From Maylandia zebra (lineage: Eukaryota > Chordata > Actinopteri > Cichliformes > Cichlidae), in assembly GCF_041146795.1 (NCBI RefSeq), contig NC_135187.1, forward strand, positions 22,327,056-22,391,055: a DNA stretch of 64,000 nucleotides. Reading direction: 5' to 3'. The stretch's first letter is position 1; each line of letters begins with the position of its first letter. Under the pieces are notes generated by a model. The model did not search any database, was not told the DNA's origin, and saw only the letters and a program-made list of their open reading frames with translations. Positions 23,337 to 33,960 of the stretch are shown in pieces. The position numbers and the translations under genes are program-made.

Positions 23337-24240
23337 TCTCTGTTTCCTACTAGCTTGCTTGATCACACACACAGTTTCTCTTCCTTTGTTTCCTCCTGAC
23401 TTTAATCCTGCATGTCTTACATTCACACATATTCTGTTTTCTCACCTTTATCACATTTCTCACATCTGTGTGTGTAGAAATCCTTTGCTCATTAGTGGTT
23501 GTAATTTGATTTCTTTTGTATGTTATATTTTCATTTTCTCCTTTTTTTCATTAACAATGAACTGTATACTCTGCATGAACCTAATGTCTGATTAGGCCAT
23601 AGAGGGTCACCCAAATGTAAAAACAAACAAACAAAAAAACATTGCCATAAAGAAATTGTACTCTGTAGTTAATTCTGTGCTAATTCGGATAGCTACATTA
23701 CCACGTTTATTAAGATTTTTAAAAATGAAACTAAGGTCATCGTATCCTTCGTAGAGATTTTCATTATTTTGTCCCATTAGAAGAAAATTGACTTGTAGTA
23801 TAATTGGCCCTTCGGCACTTTCCAGGTGTAATATCAGGTACCTAAGCAAATGTAATGTTGAGTTTGCGGTCTTTCGGATGAGCACTAGTCAAATTTTTGT
23901 GGGGAGGGGCTTCTCCTTGTTGCTAAGCAACATCATTTGGTACTATGACATCATCTGTGGTTGTTTCACACCTCTTTGTGGCCTAATAATTATGTTACGA
24001 ACTCAGGTAAAAACAGAGATATACTGGATATACATATGATAACTAAAGTAGCAAAGAGGCAAAACTGATAGAGGCAAAATTGAAACTGTAAGGCAATGGA
24101 GTGCAGGGGAGAAAGTGGGATGAAGGCAGTGGCTATCTGTGTGTATGTGTGGTTGTCTGTAGAGAGGTGTAGGCGGTATAGGCATACAGTTGCTCAGGGC
24201 AGTAAGGGTAGGGGGGTGTGTCAGTACAGATGCTCTGTGA
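23335..24240. other. Intergenic, nothing recognised
   Basis: AT-rich DNA without recognised gene or repeat. The minus-strand frame at 23607-23885 has no known domain. Confidence 0.6.
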
Positions 24241-24350
24241 CCGGGTGTCACAATTCGGGCCAGGAAGCTGAATCCAACGATTAATCACCGGGCCCCTCCG
24301 CTTGTAATCAAACGGGCTCTGGCCATGATGTATGAGCCATGTCACAATTA
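24241..24350. promoter_or_regulatory. Candidate conserved non-coding element
   Basis: A compact block with GATTAATCACCGGGCCCC, CTTGTAATCAAACGGGC and ATGATGTATGAGCC. GATTAATC is a palindromic paired-class/Otx-like homeodomain site and TAATCAAAC is Hox/TCF-like. CpGs are retained although flanks are repetitive (CA-rich). Conservation is inferred. Confidence 0.45.
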
Positions 24351-25860
24351 CTGACTCACATTCTCATGCTTGCACGCACACACAGAACACTCAGAGTTGA
24401 TCATGTGCACACATGTATGAGGACGTACGGACATGCACACGTACGCACACACAAACGGCGCGCAGAACAACCACCGGCCGCGCACTAGGATTATGGCTGT
24501 CTTCCAAAAGGCCACTGGGGCAGTCTTCAAAGACACAAACATAAACATCCTAACAAAGCCAACACATTATAATCTTAGTCAGCAACACAGGGGTAGCAGA
24601 GGGGAGAATGTCAGCACGCAGTGAGAAAGAGGAAAAGAAAAAAAAAATAGAAACCGAGTCAGTGGGAGTTCAGGACTAATGAGTAAGACAGATATACTGA
24701 ATAATGGGAGTAGAAGAGAGACAGATGAAAAGAGCGGAGGGGTAAGAAGGACTGAAAGTAGGAGTGAGGGTGAAAGATGCTGTAGAAGAACGAGTCAGGG
24801 AAGAGCTAATGAGCGAGCGAGAGCAAGAAAAGGAAGTGAGGGCTGAGGAGGGGATGAAGAGGTGAATCCGCAGGGATGGAGGTAAAGCTCTTGGTCAGCG
24901 GTTTCCACAGAGATGGTGGACAGGCCAGCTGACAGAATGAATAATTTAGGACAAGGTGTGGACATCGATCCCACAATGCACTTCTGCCTGACCACACTGT
25001 CCAAGGCATACATTCTCAATAGCTGCCTATCTTTCTCTCTGTCTCTCTCTCTCTTTCTCCCTCACACACACGCATAAATTAACCTCAGTAGTTCCTCAGA
25101 TTCCAGCTGACCGCCTCCAAACAAATGACCACTACTCACACACACTGCGTTAGTTACAGTATCGTTGTGTTAATATTGTTATATCTTTACTGTGATTTTT
25201 TTTTTACTTTGATAAAAAAAAATTGTCAAAAACAAACAAAAAAAAGTTATAGTGATATTTAATCTCGAACACAGACAAATAATACTTGGGCCTACTTGCT
25301 GGCCTGTGCTAACAGACAATGATGGCTTTCAGTAGCCTCCTCTGTGTAAAGTCCTTCCTGTTTGGTTCACTAACTTCCTGTCTACTGCAACCTGATTCTT
25401 CCTTGTTGAATGAGATGTCTTTGACCCTGCTGGCCTCCTGTCCAAACCAAACACAGCCATTTCCACTTGAATTTTCCTGCAGGAAAGAATCAATGGACAT
25501 ATGACATATAGTGGGAGCAAATTTTGGATACTTTGTTTACTTGCAAAACCTCTCGTTGAGCAAATCTGCATAATCAAATGGCTAATATGAATATTTTATT
25601 AGTTTATTACTTTGCCAAGATTGATATTAAATGCTGGATATGATGAACATCCACTTTAATTGCAGTCTTACATTTTTTTTAGTAATGTTTCCCCAGCCTC
25701 TGGCATAACACAAGACCATTTTTAACCCCGTGGAACAATGTTTCTCCCAAATCTCTCTGGCTTTGCAGGCACCTCTCCTCTTCATTCATCACACAGCCTG
25801 AACAAGTGACCGGGGAATGACCTCGCAAGTGCGCAGACGCACATGTTGTACACACTCACA
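24350..25860. other. Intergenic with a purine-rich tract
   Basis: At 24600-24850 the plus strand is strongly purine-rich (GA-type), capable of triplex formation in principle. A CT-rich run lies at 25030-25070. No gene is recognised. Confidence 0.6.
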
Positions 25861-25864
25861 CACA

Positions 25865-25866
<2 letters not shown>

Positions 25867-25932
<66 letters not shown>
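25867..25932 (+). repeat. (CA)33 microsatellite
   Basis: A perfect CA run preceded by CACACTCA-type imperfect units from about 25850. Confidence 0.97.
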
Positions 25933-25933
<1 letters not shown>

Positions 25934-27360
25934 GCTGTTAGACACACAAGTCCGCAAACACAGATTCAGCTCACACACAAAAGCATGATTCATTTTTCAC
26001 AAACGATGGATACCTTGGAAGCCATGCTCAAACATGCACATGCGTACACTTGCACATAGACACACCCCTAAATGTGCACGCTCATGCGTAGAGGTTCCTA
26101 TCACATCCGTTACAGATGGGTTCTCCTCCTCCTCAGTCCTAAATGAATATAAATATGTCTGTTTGACATCATTCATCTGCCAGAGACAAACACATTTACC
26201 ACATCCGGCCAAAAGAGGCAGTGTTACTCTCTACTTCGCTGGGGATAGACGCATGCAGAAAATAGAAACTGAAAAGGAGAGTGGGAGCAGGGATGTAAAG
26301 GCTTCTAAAAATACAAATGAAATCTAATAAGGTTTTTTCACAGCAGGGAATTAGTACATATACGTAATGCACTTTCTCTTTTCTTTTGTCTCTCACGTGC
26401 AGCCGTGCGGAAAAACAAACTTCCCTCGCTTTTTAAAATACATTTTATTCTGTTGCCGTCGCCCCCTAATCAAATCTGATCCTATCTCTCCCCTCTTGAC
26501 AGGTTGCATTCACAATGAAGCATTTGAAAGCCCATTAGCTCCACTTTCCAGCATCGTAAAGCCAACAGCAACCTGATATCATCAGTAACAGTCCACGAGA
26601 AGATGACAGCCAGACGACAAGTGAGATGTGGACAGACTAAAGGAGCTGAGAGAACGAAGAGATATCGGTGATGGGAACAAATTGAAACAAAATGGCGGGC
26701 GATACGGTGCAAGGAGATGCTTGGGGAGATGTCATGTGGGCCAGTGGTGAGAATTTACGGCATGAGACGCATCATCATGGGTCGTCTTAGATAATGATCG
26801 CTTTTGAGAAGCAATCCTTGACATTTTACTTCTGCTGTTTCGGCAACGGGAAAAGAACAGCAATACACCTGTTGAGAGTCATTTACAGTGACATTTAAAG
26901 ATCTTTCAGCTCATGAAAAGCTCCTTTTCAGTTATAATTTGAAAACCATTAAAGTTCACCAGACGTGACCTGTGTCCTCAGTCTCCACGTCTTCATAATG
27001 TTCTGCCCGTGAAGCCCTGAGGGAGGCGACAGCGGTTTCAAAGTGAAACGGCTCCTGCTGCAATCTGTGCTCCATATGTCATTAAGCCCATTAGGGAAAC
27101 ACTTGGTTAACATTAGAGCCAGAGTACCAGCCTTTGCTATGGGAACAGTCGTGGGTCGACATAAAAGCGGCGTCTCACTTGGTCTCGCTTCCTCTCGCTT
27201 CCTCTCTTTGTCTGGCTGCCTGTATTAACTAGCCATTGTCTTGTTTTTCACCCGCACCACTATGCTTTCTGAAATGCATCCTCCATTTCCTCACTATGAG
27301 TCATTTCTCTTTCACTCAGCTCTTTTTTTTCTGCCTTCAACCTTCACTGGTTATACATTT
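25933..27360. other. Intergenic with two small candidate elements
   Basis: No gene is recognised. Two CNE-like blocks stand out: 26495-26570 (TGACAGGTTGCATTCACAAT, then AAAGCCCATTAGCTCC) and 27020-27190 (TCCATATGTCATTAAGCCC, TTAACATTAGAGCC, GGTCGACATAAAAGCGG). Both contain ATTA cores and retained CpGs. Confidence 0.45.
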
Positions 27361-27361
27361 T

Positions 27362-27378
27362 GCCACTGGGGGCAGTAG
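27362..27378 (+). promoter_or_regulatory. CTCF-like motif, forward
   Basis: GCCACTGGGGGCAGTAG is a strong match to the CTCF core (CCAC-GGGGGCAG). It lies 320 bases before the perfect DR5 at 27698. Motif match only. Confidence 0.55.
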
Positions 27379-27697
27379 AAGAAAAGATGTTGGTTTTGTT
27401 TGAACAGCATTTAGACCGTACTCTTTGTCAGTGTGGAGTAATGACAGCCTGTGTAAATGACCTTCCTTTTGCTGGCATGGAATGTTTTGTTGCTCCCTTT
27501 CCATTGTATCCCTGCATGATACTTCAAATAGAAAGATTTTGACTTTCGTGACACTGAGTAGTCTTCGTGGTCAACAAATCATAAATTTTGCTGGACTCAG
27601 GTGATGGAAGTAATCAAAAAAAGAAAGAAAAAGAAAAACAGCCTATCATAATGTTCTCTTGAGGAAACCAGGAAACCGATATGGCATTTTCACCTAG

Positions 27698-27714
27698 AGG
27701 TCAGGTGGAGGTCA
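27698..27714 (+). promoter_or_regulatory. Perfect DR5 retinoic-acid response element
   Basis: AGGTCA-GGTGG-AGGTCA: two consensus nuclear-receptor half-sites in direct repeat with a five-base spacer, the classical RAR/RXR element. It lies about 24.7 kb beyond the hoxa1 stop codon. RAR binding is inferred; the motif itself is exact. Confidence 0.65.
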
Positions 27715-27742
27715 GCATTGAGTGTCATGCCCCTGCTCTACA

Positions 27743-27753
27743 CCCCCCCCCCC

Positions 27754-27784
<31 letters not shown>

Positions 27785-27791
27785 ACACACA
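27743..27791 (+). repeat. C28 homopolymer followed by (AC)n
   Basis: Twenty-eight uninterrupted C (27743-27770) then an AC run to 27791. Such a tract can form an i-motif, and its complement a G-quadruplex. Length may vary between individuals or be uncertain in the assembly. Confidence 0.9.
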
Positions 27792-27849
27792 CGCCCCTCC
27801 CTTCCCTTCTCTGCCTCCTTCTCCATTCCTGTGACAAAGAGAGCCAGTT

Positions 27850-28110
27850 CGGTTGCCAAGGAAACAGGCTTTTTCAATGGCGATGCTGGAACACGTGGGA
27901 AGGGCAGGGCGGCTTTGTTTCGCCCCTGTGATGAAGGATTCTCCCCATGCATGTTTAATCGCCAGACTTATGGTCCCAAACCCAACAGCCGAGCCCATCC
28001 ACTACCGCCTGATTATGTTCAATGGAGCTTCTGACACCACCATTTTGCCAGCTTTATCATGCTGTGCAGCTCCCACCACGGGTACCTTAGCCATTGTTGC
28101 ACAGCGTTCT
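27850..28110. promoter_or_regulatory. Candidate conserved element between two DR5 sites
   Basis: GCCAAGGAAACAGGC (an RFX-like half, GCCAAGG-AAAC), GTTTAATCGCCAGACTTATGG, CCACTACCGCCTGATTATG and GACACCACCATTTTGCC form a compact complex block with retained CpGs. It is flanked by the two perfect DR5 elements at 27698 and 28401. Confidence 0.45.
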
Positions 28111-28400
28111 TGACGAGTACAGCTGAGACCACAGATAGTCAGATCAAACAAGGAAGGCACACATGCGACGCAAACAGCAACCGAAAATACGCCTGGCCAA
28201 ATAAACACACTTACTTTGCATACACACTTTGAAAAATACATAAGGCCGAGCACACAATCCTTTTTGTCCTTTTTCCGTATCTTGGCAGCCACCCACCACT
28301 GTTTGGCTTAGCACAGCAAGGGGGAGAAAAAAAATGGCTGATCACCATGGCAACTGTGTGTGCCGTTCTGCTACAGCTGTGATGTATGTGGTGACACTTT

Positions 28401-28417
28401 TGACCCTGTGGTGAACT
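28401..28417 (-). promoter_or_regulatory. Perfect DR5 retinoic-acid response element
   Basis: On the minus strand AGTTCA-CCACA-GGGTCA: both half-sites fit RGKTCA with a five-base spacer. It lies 700 bases from the DR5 at 27698 and in opposite orientation. The close pair makes 27.7-28.4 kb the best candidate distal retinoic-acid enhancer in the desert. Confidence 0.65.
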
Positions 28418-28419
28418 CT

Positions 28420-29600
28420 ATGAGCCGTAGAATGTCCGGATAGGCCGGCCTTGACTGTCCTGCCTCTATGTGTACCATATAGGTTCAGTTAATGCCCTGG
28501 TCAACATCCACCACCAAACACATTTTTAAACCCAGTCAGACAAGGTCAGGGCTGCATACCTTTGTCGTGGAAACAACATTTCTATGAAGTCTTAATCATC
28601 ATCTGTGATCCGAGATTATATTTTTAATAGTCAGTGTTGTGTGAGCTCACAGATATAATATTTTGCAGCAAAACACCGCACTAGCAGAAAGATTTTGCAG
28701 ATTTCGACATCAGATACAGGCAGATATCTGCTACATTCACTGTCTTCAAATCCACTTCAAAGACAAAGGCAGCCTGTGTTAGACCCTGATAGAATTCAAG
28801 GTTTGTTGCCCCTCATGTGTTTGCTTCCTGCCTGTCAGTTATGTGTGTCCTTTATTGTCACACAACAAAACACATCTTCAGATCTTCCGCTGGCTCTCCG
28901 CTGACATTTACAGATCAAGCACGCTGTTTCATATATATGAAAAAAAGGTCAAACACAAACAGCCTGTGCACAGATATCAAAGTGTCACAGAGTTTTCTCC
29001 AGCATTGCACACACACTCAGGAAGACACACATATTTTTGTGTGATGAGACAGACAGAAAAGTCACGTAGGCTTGCAATGCAATGCAGTACTTATCAACAC
29101 AAATTCCCTCAGTCAGCAGTTGTCTCCTTCTGTCTGGTTGGTTTTGCAGAAATGTAGCACCTGTTCTGTGTTTCCACCACTAGGGGTGCTGCAGCTTTGC
29201 ACAAAACCAGAGCTCCTAAATCTACCACAGCTGCTGCTGCTGCTTCACACTGAGCTGCTGTGGAGCAGAAGAAGGGGAACTGACACCCAGAAAATGCCAT
29301 CGAGCAGAGCAGCTTTTTTTTTCCTTTAAGGAACAATTGATTCTTCATTGTACCAGTGAACATATATAATGGGGCAAGCACGTTAAAAAAGCAGACCAGT
29401 AGATGTGGATAAAAACACTGAAAACATTTTGTTTAATGTGTTCTTTATAATAAATTACACCCAGTCAGAAAGCTGATAATCACAAAGAGAAAAGAGACAG
29501 TGCATATGAAAATAGCAACACAGAGCTGTTCTTGAGCTTTTACAGGTTTTACTGTTATCGTGTAATGTTTCTTATATAAACCCTTCTTCATTCTTTGCCA
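28420..29600. other. Intergenic, nothing recognised
   Basis: Mixed-composition DNA. Short frames at 28695-29329 lack domains. A CTCF-like site at 29174-29194 is listed separately. Confidence 0.55.
29174..29194 (+). promoter_or_regulatory. CTCF-like motif, forward
   Basis: CCACCACTAGGGGTGCTGCAG matches the CCACTAGGGGGCGCTG form of the CTCF core with one or two changes. It has the same orientation as the site at 27362; the pair brackets the double-DR5 segment. Motif match only. Confidence 0.5.
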
Positions 29601-29608
29601 AGAAGTTT

Positions 29609-29635
29609 GGGGGGGGGGGGGGGGGGGGGGGGGGG
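29609..29635 (+). repeat. G27 homopolymer
   Basis: Twenty-seven uninterrupted G. It is opposite in sense to the C28 tract 1.8 kb to the left. Potential G-quadruplex; its length is suspect in any assembly. Confidence 0.9.
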
Positions 29636-29639
29636 TTGT

Positions 29640-31010
29640 GTTGTTTCATTTTCTGCGCTCCTACCTGCAACTGCAGCAGGAGAAATTTACCTCCTTTTTA
29701 CCAAAAACTGAAACTAAGCAAAAACAAAAGAGACATTCCATGTGCTGTTACAGCTCCTCAGCCCTGTTTGTCCAGGTCACACCCTCAGAGGGTCGTGACC
29801 TCCTTAGATGCACTTAGACCTGCCATACCACTGAGAAGTCAACTTGCATGTCTTAAAGACACAGATAACAGAAAGAAGCTTTGCTACTTGTAAAACACGT
29901 AAAGCTGCACCTATATGGTTCAATTTGAGCAACATTTAAAGCTGCGTTCATGCACCTGATTAATATTTTTTTCCATATCAGTGCATAGTTTATGTCTCTT
30001 ATACGATCAGTTCTCTTCCATAATTTAAACTGGATTTGAAAGTTATGGATTCTGCACCAGTGGGGGATGTAATGTGTTCCAAAGTAATGCTACATTGTAA
30101 GTTGGTAATGCAACGTATTACCGGACGCAATTCAGTCATCACATTGCATTTACTAAGCAAACAATTATGTCATTAATTTCATTATATTGTTCTTTAATTT
30201 GCTGCATAGTGAGTAGAGAAGGCAAGGAGGGGGAAATGGTAGTGCAGTCTACAACTTCTAAAGAGTTGTCATGCTCTCCGGACAAGAGTCTTACAGTAAA
30301 GTGCCCACAGCAGAATTCCCAACTGCAAAACACAACACAGAGTCAGGCCTTTACCACTGTAGATTCCATTTCCACCCATACATGTGGCCACAAAATCTTC
30401 ATGTAAAGTGCCTTTTAGGCTTTTTATTTATTTTTTACTAATTTTGCTGGCAACTTTGTATTAAGGCTTAAACAACAAGGCAAAGATTATGTGTGTGTCC
30501 TCATTACAATAGGGATTAGTGTCAGTGTGTGGGACTGCAGCCTAAAGTTTATATTGTTAACTGGTAATTATGTGACAGTTCATGCAGTGAGTAACACAGA
30601 AGTAATGTAAAGAATTACTCTATTCAGGGATTAACTATGTAACACAATTCATTAGCGTTGTCAGGCTTTCTATGTGAAATTTCTTCTCTTAAGATTTAAA
30701 TGTACAAATTGCAAAACCCTTGAAGGTGAATTTGTTTTTTTGTGATTTTGAGCTATAGATAAAAAAGTGACTTGTTGGAAAGTTCATTCAGTTCATCTGC
30801 ACGCATTACTTTTCCAAGTAACGTCTTCTATCACACACTTGTACTGCAGGTTTGCATTGACCCAGGTGTGCCAACTTGGGTCACTCTGGCAGGAAGCTAT
30901 CTGCTGGCCTTCATAGCTAATTTGAGTCACTGAACTGGAGTTCTAACTCGTATTTTTGGTGTTTGGTGCTTTTTAGCTAAATTATCTTGCAAACATTGTG
31001 GCCTGTTGTA
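29640..31010. other. Intergenic, possible old repeat DNA
   Basis: Words such as AAGTAATGCTACATTG and GGTAATGCAACGTATTACCG near 30080-30125, with ACGCATTACTTTTCCAAGTAACG at 30802-30824, resemble a decayed fish repeat with 'gtaacgcgttac'-type text. A DR3, AGTTCA-TTC-AGTTCA, lies at 30781-30795. No gene is recognised. Confidence 0.4.
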
Positions 31011-31170
31011 AAGTGCTGCTCTTCCAAAGAGTGGTAATTGGTAAATGGTGAATGGACTGGTTTTTCTACTCTACTTAAGTAAGCAAAGCGCTTGATACAA
31101 CATACCACATTCAACCATCCACACCCATTTATACATGAACTATGCTTTTTTGCAATGCAAATATAACCCA
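31010..31170. repeat. Fish interspersed repeat fragment
   Basis: GGTAAATGGTGAATGGACTGG, TTTCTACTCTACTTAAGTAAGC, AAAGCGCTTGATACAACAT and CACATTCAACCATCCACACCC match the abundant teleost repeat that reads 'ttctactctactgagtactcaaagcgctttacacaacat ... cacattcacccattcacac'. Family name not assigned. Confidence 0.65.
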
Positions 31171-31530
31171 AACTCTTTAAAACCCAAAGTCCATACACAC
31201 CGACTGGTTGAACTTTATTTGCTGTAGAAAACAACCTGATTAAATTTGTAAGAGAGATTATTATAATTAATACTATTTATAGATATTTTGTATAACTCTC
31301 AATAGTACTGTATCCCCATATCTCTTGTATTACTTCAGTTTTAACAGTGTTTTCACCACAAATCAAAAGGACAGAGAAAAAATGACCAAATTTAGATGAG
31401 CCTGTCAGCCTATCTCTGCATCTGTAGGTACATGGCCCTGTCAATCATGGTCATCACATTTGGGGACAGTCCCCTTCGTCTGTCCACCCCTCCCTCTCTC
31501 TCTGGTTGTGGTCCTGCCACTGATGTTGAG
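31170..31530. other. Intergenic, nothing recognised
   Basis: AT-rich DNA with no gene, motif cluster or repeat recognised. Confidence 0.6.
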
Positions 31531-31665
31531 TGGGTGACCTTTTCTTTCAGCTAATCCACACCAAAAAGCCCTAATTACTGCTGCCGCTCCACCAGCCTCC
31601 CTGGCCCAATAATCAATACGGCCGATTGGCCGGCGGATCACCCCATCAGACACCAGCGCTTTACA
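31530..31665. promoter_or_regulatory. Candidate conserved non-coding element
   Basis: A dense block: CAGCTAATCCACACC, CCCTAATTACTGCTGCCGC, GGCCCAATAATCAATACGG and CCGATTGGCCGGCGG (a CCAAT box in inverted form within a near-palindrome GCCGATTGGCCGGC). High complexity and retained CpG in AT-rich surroundings. One of the most CNE-like blocks in the desert. Confidence 0.5.
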
Positions 31666-31669
31666 TGTG

Positions 31670-33110
31670 ACTCAGAGTGCATATGTGTGTGTGTGTGTGT
31701 TTGTTAGAGTTATTTAGTGATGGTATTTTTATGGGAAAATGCATAGAACAAGAAAGATTGCACCAAAGGGCTGAAAAGACCTTATTTGGAAAGACTCCAC
31801 AAGCAAAAGAAAGAAAAGAAAAGCAACCACACACACACACACTTGTATTTACACACATTCCTCACACCAAGCTGAATGTTGTGACACTAGTTGACCTTAT
31901 TGAGCTGCTGTTGTGTAAAGAGTCCCTGATTAAAATATCTTCCCTTTAACCTTTAACAGAGTGACGCACCGCCCAAAAGCAAAGGAATATGCCACGGGTT
32001 TATGCAGGGAGGTAAATGTTTTGTGTCCTAATTTCATTAAGCTGTGGCATTTCACTAAAAGTCCTGAATGCATTGCTAAAAATGTTGCTTTTCAAAAACA
32101 CTTCTTTTTCTTTACAGGTGTGTGCTTATGCTATGATGAGCTGACACTATAGCATGTATGCTGCCGTGAGCATTTCTCACCTCTATATTTGTGTGTATGT
32201 GATGCATCTGTCTGAGCAAAAACGCCTGAGGACGTTGAAGAGCAACCAAAGGCAGGATGCAGTGTTATCAGAAAGAAAGAACGAGTTTAATTTTAGGCAG
32301 TCATATCTGTGGAAAGAAGTAAGCGATCTCTCTTTCTCTCTTCTCGTCTTCTCTTTCTCTTTCCTTCTTTCACTCTTGCTGACAGTCTTTGATTGCATTA
32401 GACAAGTTAATGAAAAGCAACAATGAAGAAACGACTGGCAGCCCTTCCTGCAGCCCGCACCTGCCAGAGTGTACGTCTGTGTGCGCATACCTGCCAGTGC
32501 TTATGTCAAGTTGTCTCTTGGCCTCCGGCGTGCCAGTCACCACGATGATGAGATGGTAAGAGAGTGATGAGAACCTTGTTCATACCCTCAGGGTGAAGCT
32601 CTGCAGACGTGAAATGGTTATCAATATAAACTCCTGTTCCCACACCAGAAGTCATGAGAAAGTTGGAGAGAAATCTTTCTGAAGCGTTAAAAACTCAGCT
32701 ATGTTTCAGAACCCATCATCACAGGCTTTAGTTAAAAGATGAGATACATTATTTGCTTTAATGAGGCTTGCTGAATCACTTGATTGACATTGCATACCTT
32801 TCGTTAAAAATTGTTGCAACAAGATGATCTCTTAATAGAGCTGCTGGCATATTAATGTCATTAACAGCCATTAACAGCAAATAGATTCTGCAGTCAACTC
32901 AAAAGGCTCTAAGTAACACGCAGCCACAATATTGTAATTTCAATATGCGAATTCAATCCTTTAGGAACTTACTTAATACCAAGAATCATTTCCAATGGCA
33001 CTTTGAATTAGATATTAGATGATGCTGCACCTGAAGGTAAAGGCCCTACAATAACACAGAGAAAACTCCAACAATCAGAAATGACTGCCTAAAATTAACC
33101 TTGTTCTTTC
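31670..33110. other. Intergenic with a candidate element at 32740-32920
   Basis: No gene is recognised. CT-rich DNA lies at 32325-32385. The block 32740-32920 carries CACTTGATTGACATTGCATACC (Pbx-Hox-like TGATTGAC) and repeated CATTAACAGC, which looks enhancer-like but is weakly supported. Confidence 0.45.
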
Positions 33111-33480
33111 AGGGATCACTGAATAATTTAAAATGATGCCCTATGAGCAAGCGGAAAGGAAAAACTCCCTTTTGGCAGGAAGAACCAGAACCAGAACTCT
33201 GGCAGAACCAGGCTCAGGAATGGGCAGCTATCTGTCGTGATTAGTTGGGGGTGAGGGGAGGAAGACAGGACAAAACCATGCTGTGGAAGAGAGTCAGAGA
33301 TTAATAATAGAAGATTAAATGCAAAGTGGTGTATAAACACACAGTGAATGAAAGAAGAAAGAAGAAACACTCAGTACATCCTGGGAAGCCCCCAGGAGCA
33401 TTGCAGTGTAACTAAGGGAAGGTTCAAAGTCACCTGATCCAGCTCTAACTATATACTTTATCAAAAAGGAACATTTTCAT
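33111..33480. repeat. Fish interspersed repeat fragment
   Basis: GGAAAGGAAAAACTCCCTTTT, AGAACCAGGCTCAGGAATGGG, GTTGGGGGTGAGGG, CATGCTGTGGAAGAGAG and CCTGATCCAGCTCTAACTATA match a well-known abundant teleost repeat. It begins with 24 bases nearly identical to 34383-34405, inside the Tc1 remnant that follows. Confidence 0.65.
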
Positions 33481-33960
33481 GCAGGTAAATAAAACTGTAT
33501 TGAAGATATTTTCCTAAAAAATAAACTAAAAATATACAAAATAGTTGCCAAATTTAACTTAACTTACAATAAGTTTTCCCTTACATACACCATAGTTTCC
33601 TTGATCTTATTTTAAAAAAAAACCAAACTATACTACCCGTATTGATCAGCACTGATGCTCGTGTCTGGTGTCTGGGTTTTAGGATCTGCAGTGTTGTACT
33701 TTGTATTATGCCCTGAAATGGGCACAGGAAAAGTAATGGTGTTCATTGACTCAAATAAGTAACTAAATAATTTAATAAATGAAAATGTCCTTGATTAAAA
33801 CAGACTTCCCTATCATGACACTGGGACTAATCATACAACTGAAAGAACAGTGATATCTACTTTATGCTGGCCCATTAGCAAAGACTAAAATTGTCCTTTA
33901 AATAGTGATGGTTCTATTGAGTAGAATTTTGCCACAAGCAATCTCTGAATAAATGATCTT
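33480..33960. other. Intergenic, nothing recognised
   Basis: AT-rich DNA between two repeat remnants. No feature recognised. Confidence 0.6.

Noticed and set aside
23084..23426. Cys-Val-rich frames
   Set aside because: Translation of an (AC)n microsatellite; likewise at 25817, 46126-46432, 47486-48249 and 54214-54612.
29174..29330. CTG-rich stretch as an expanded triplet repeat
   Set aside because: Only four or five CTG units near 29230-29245; ordinary.
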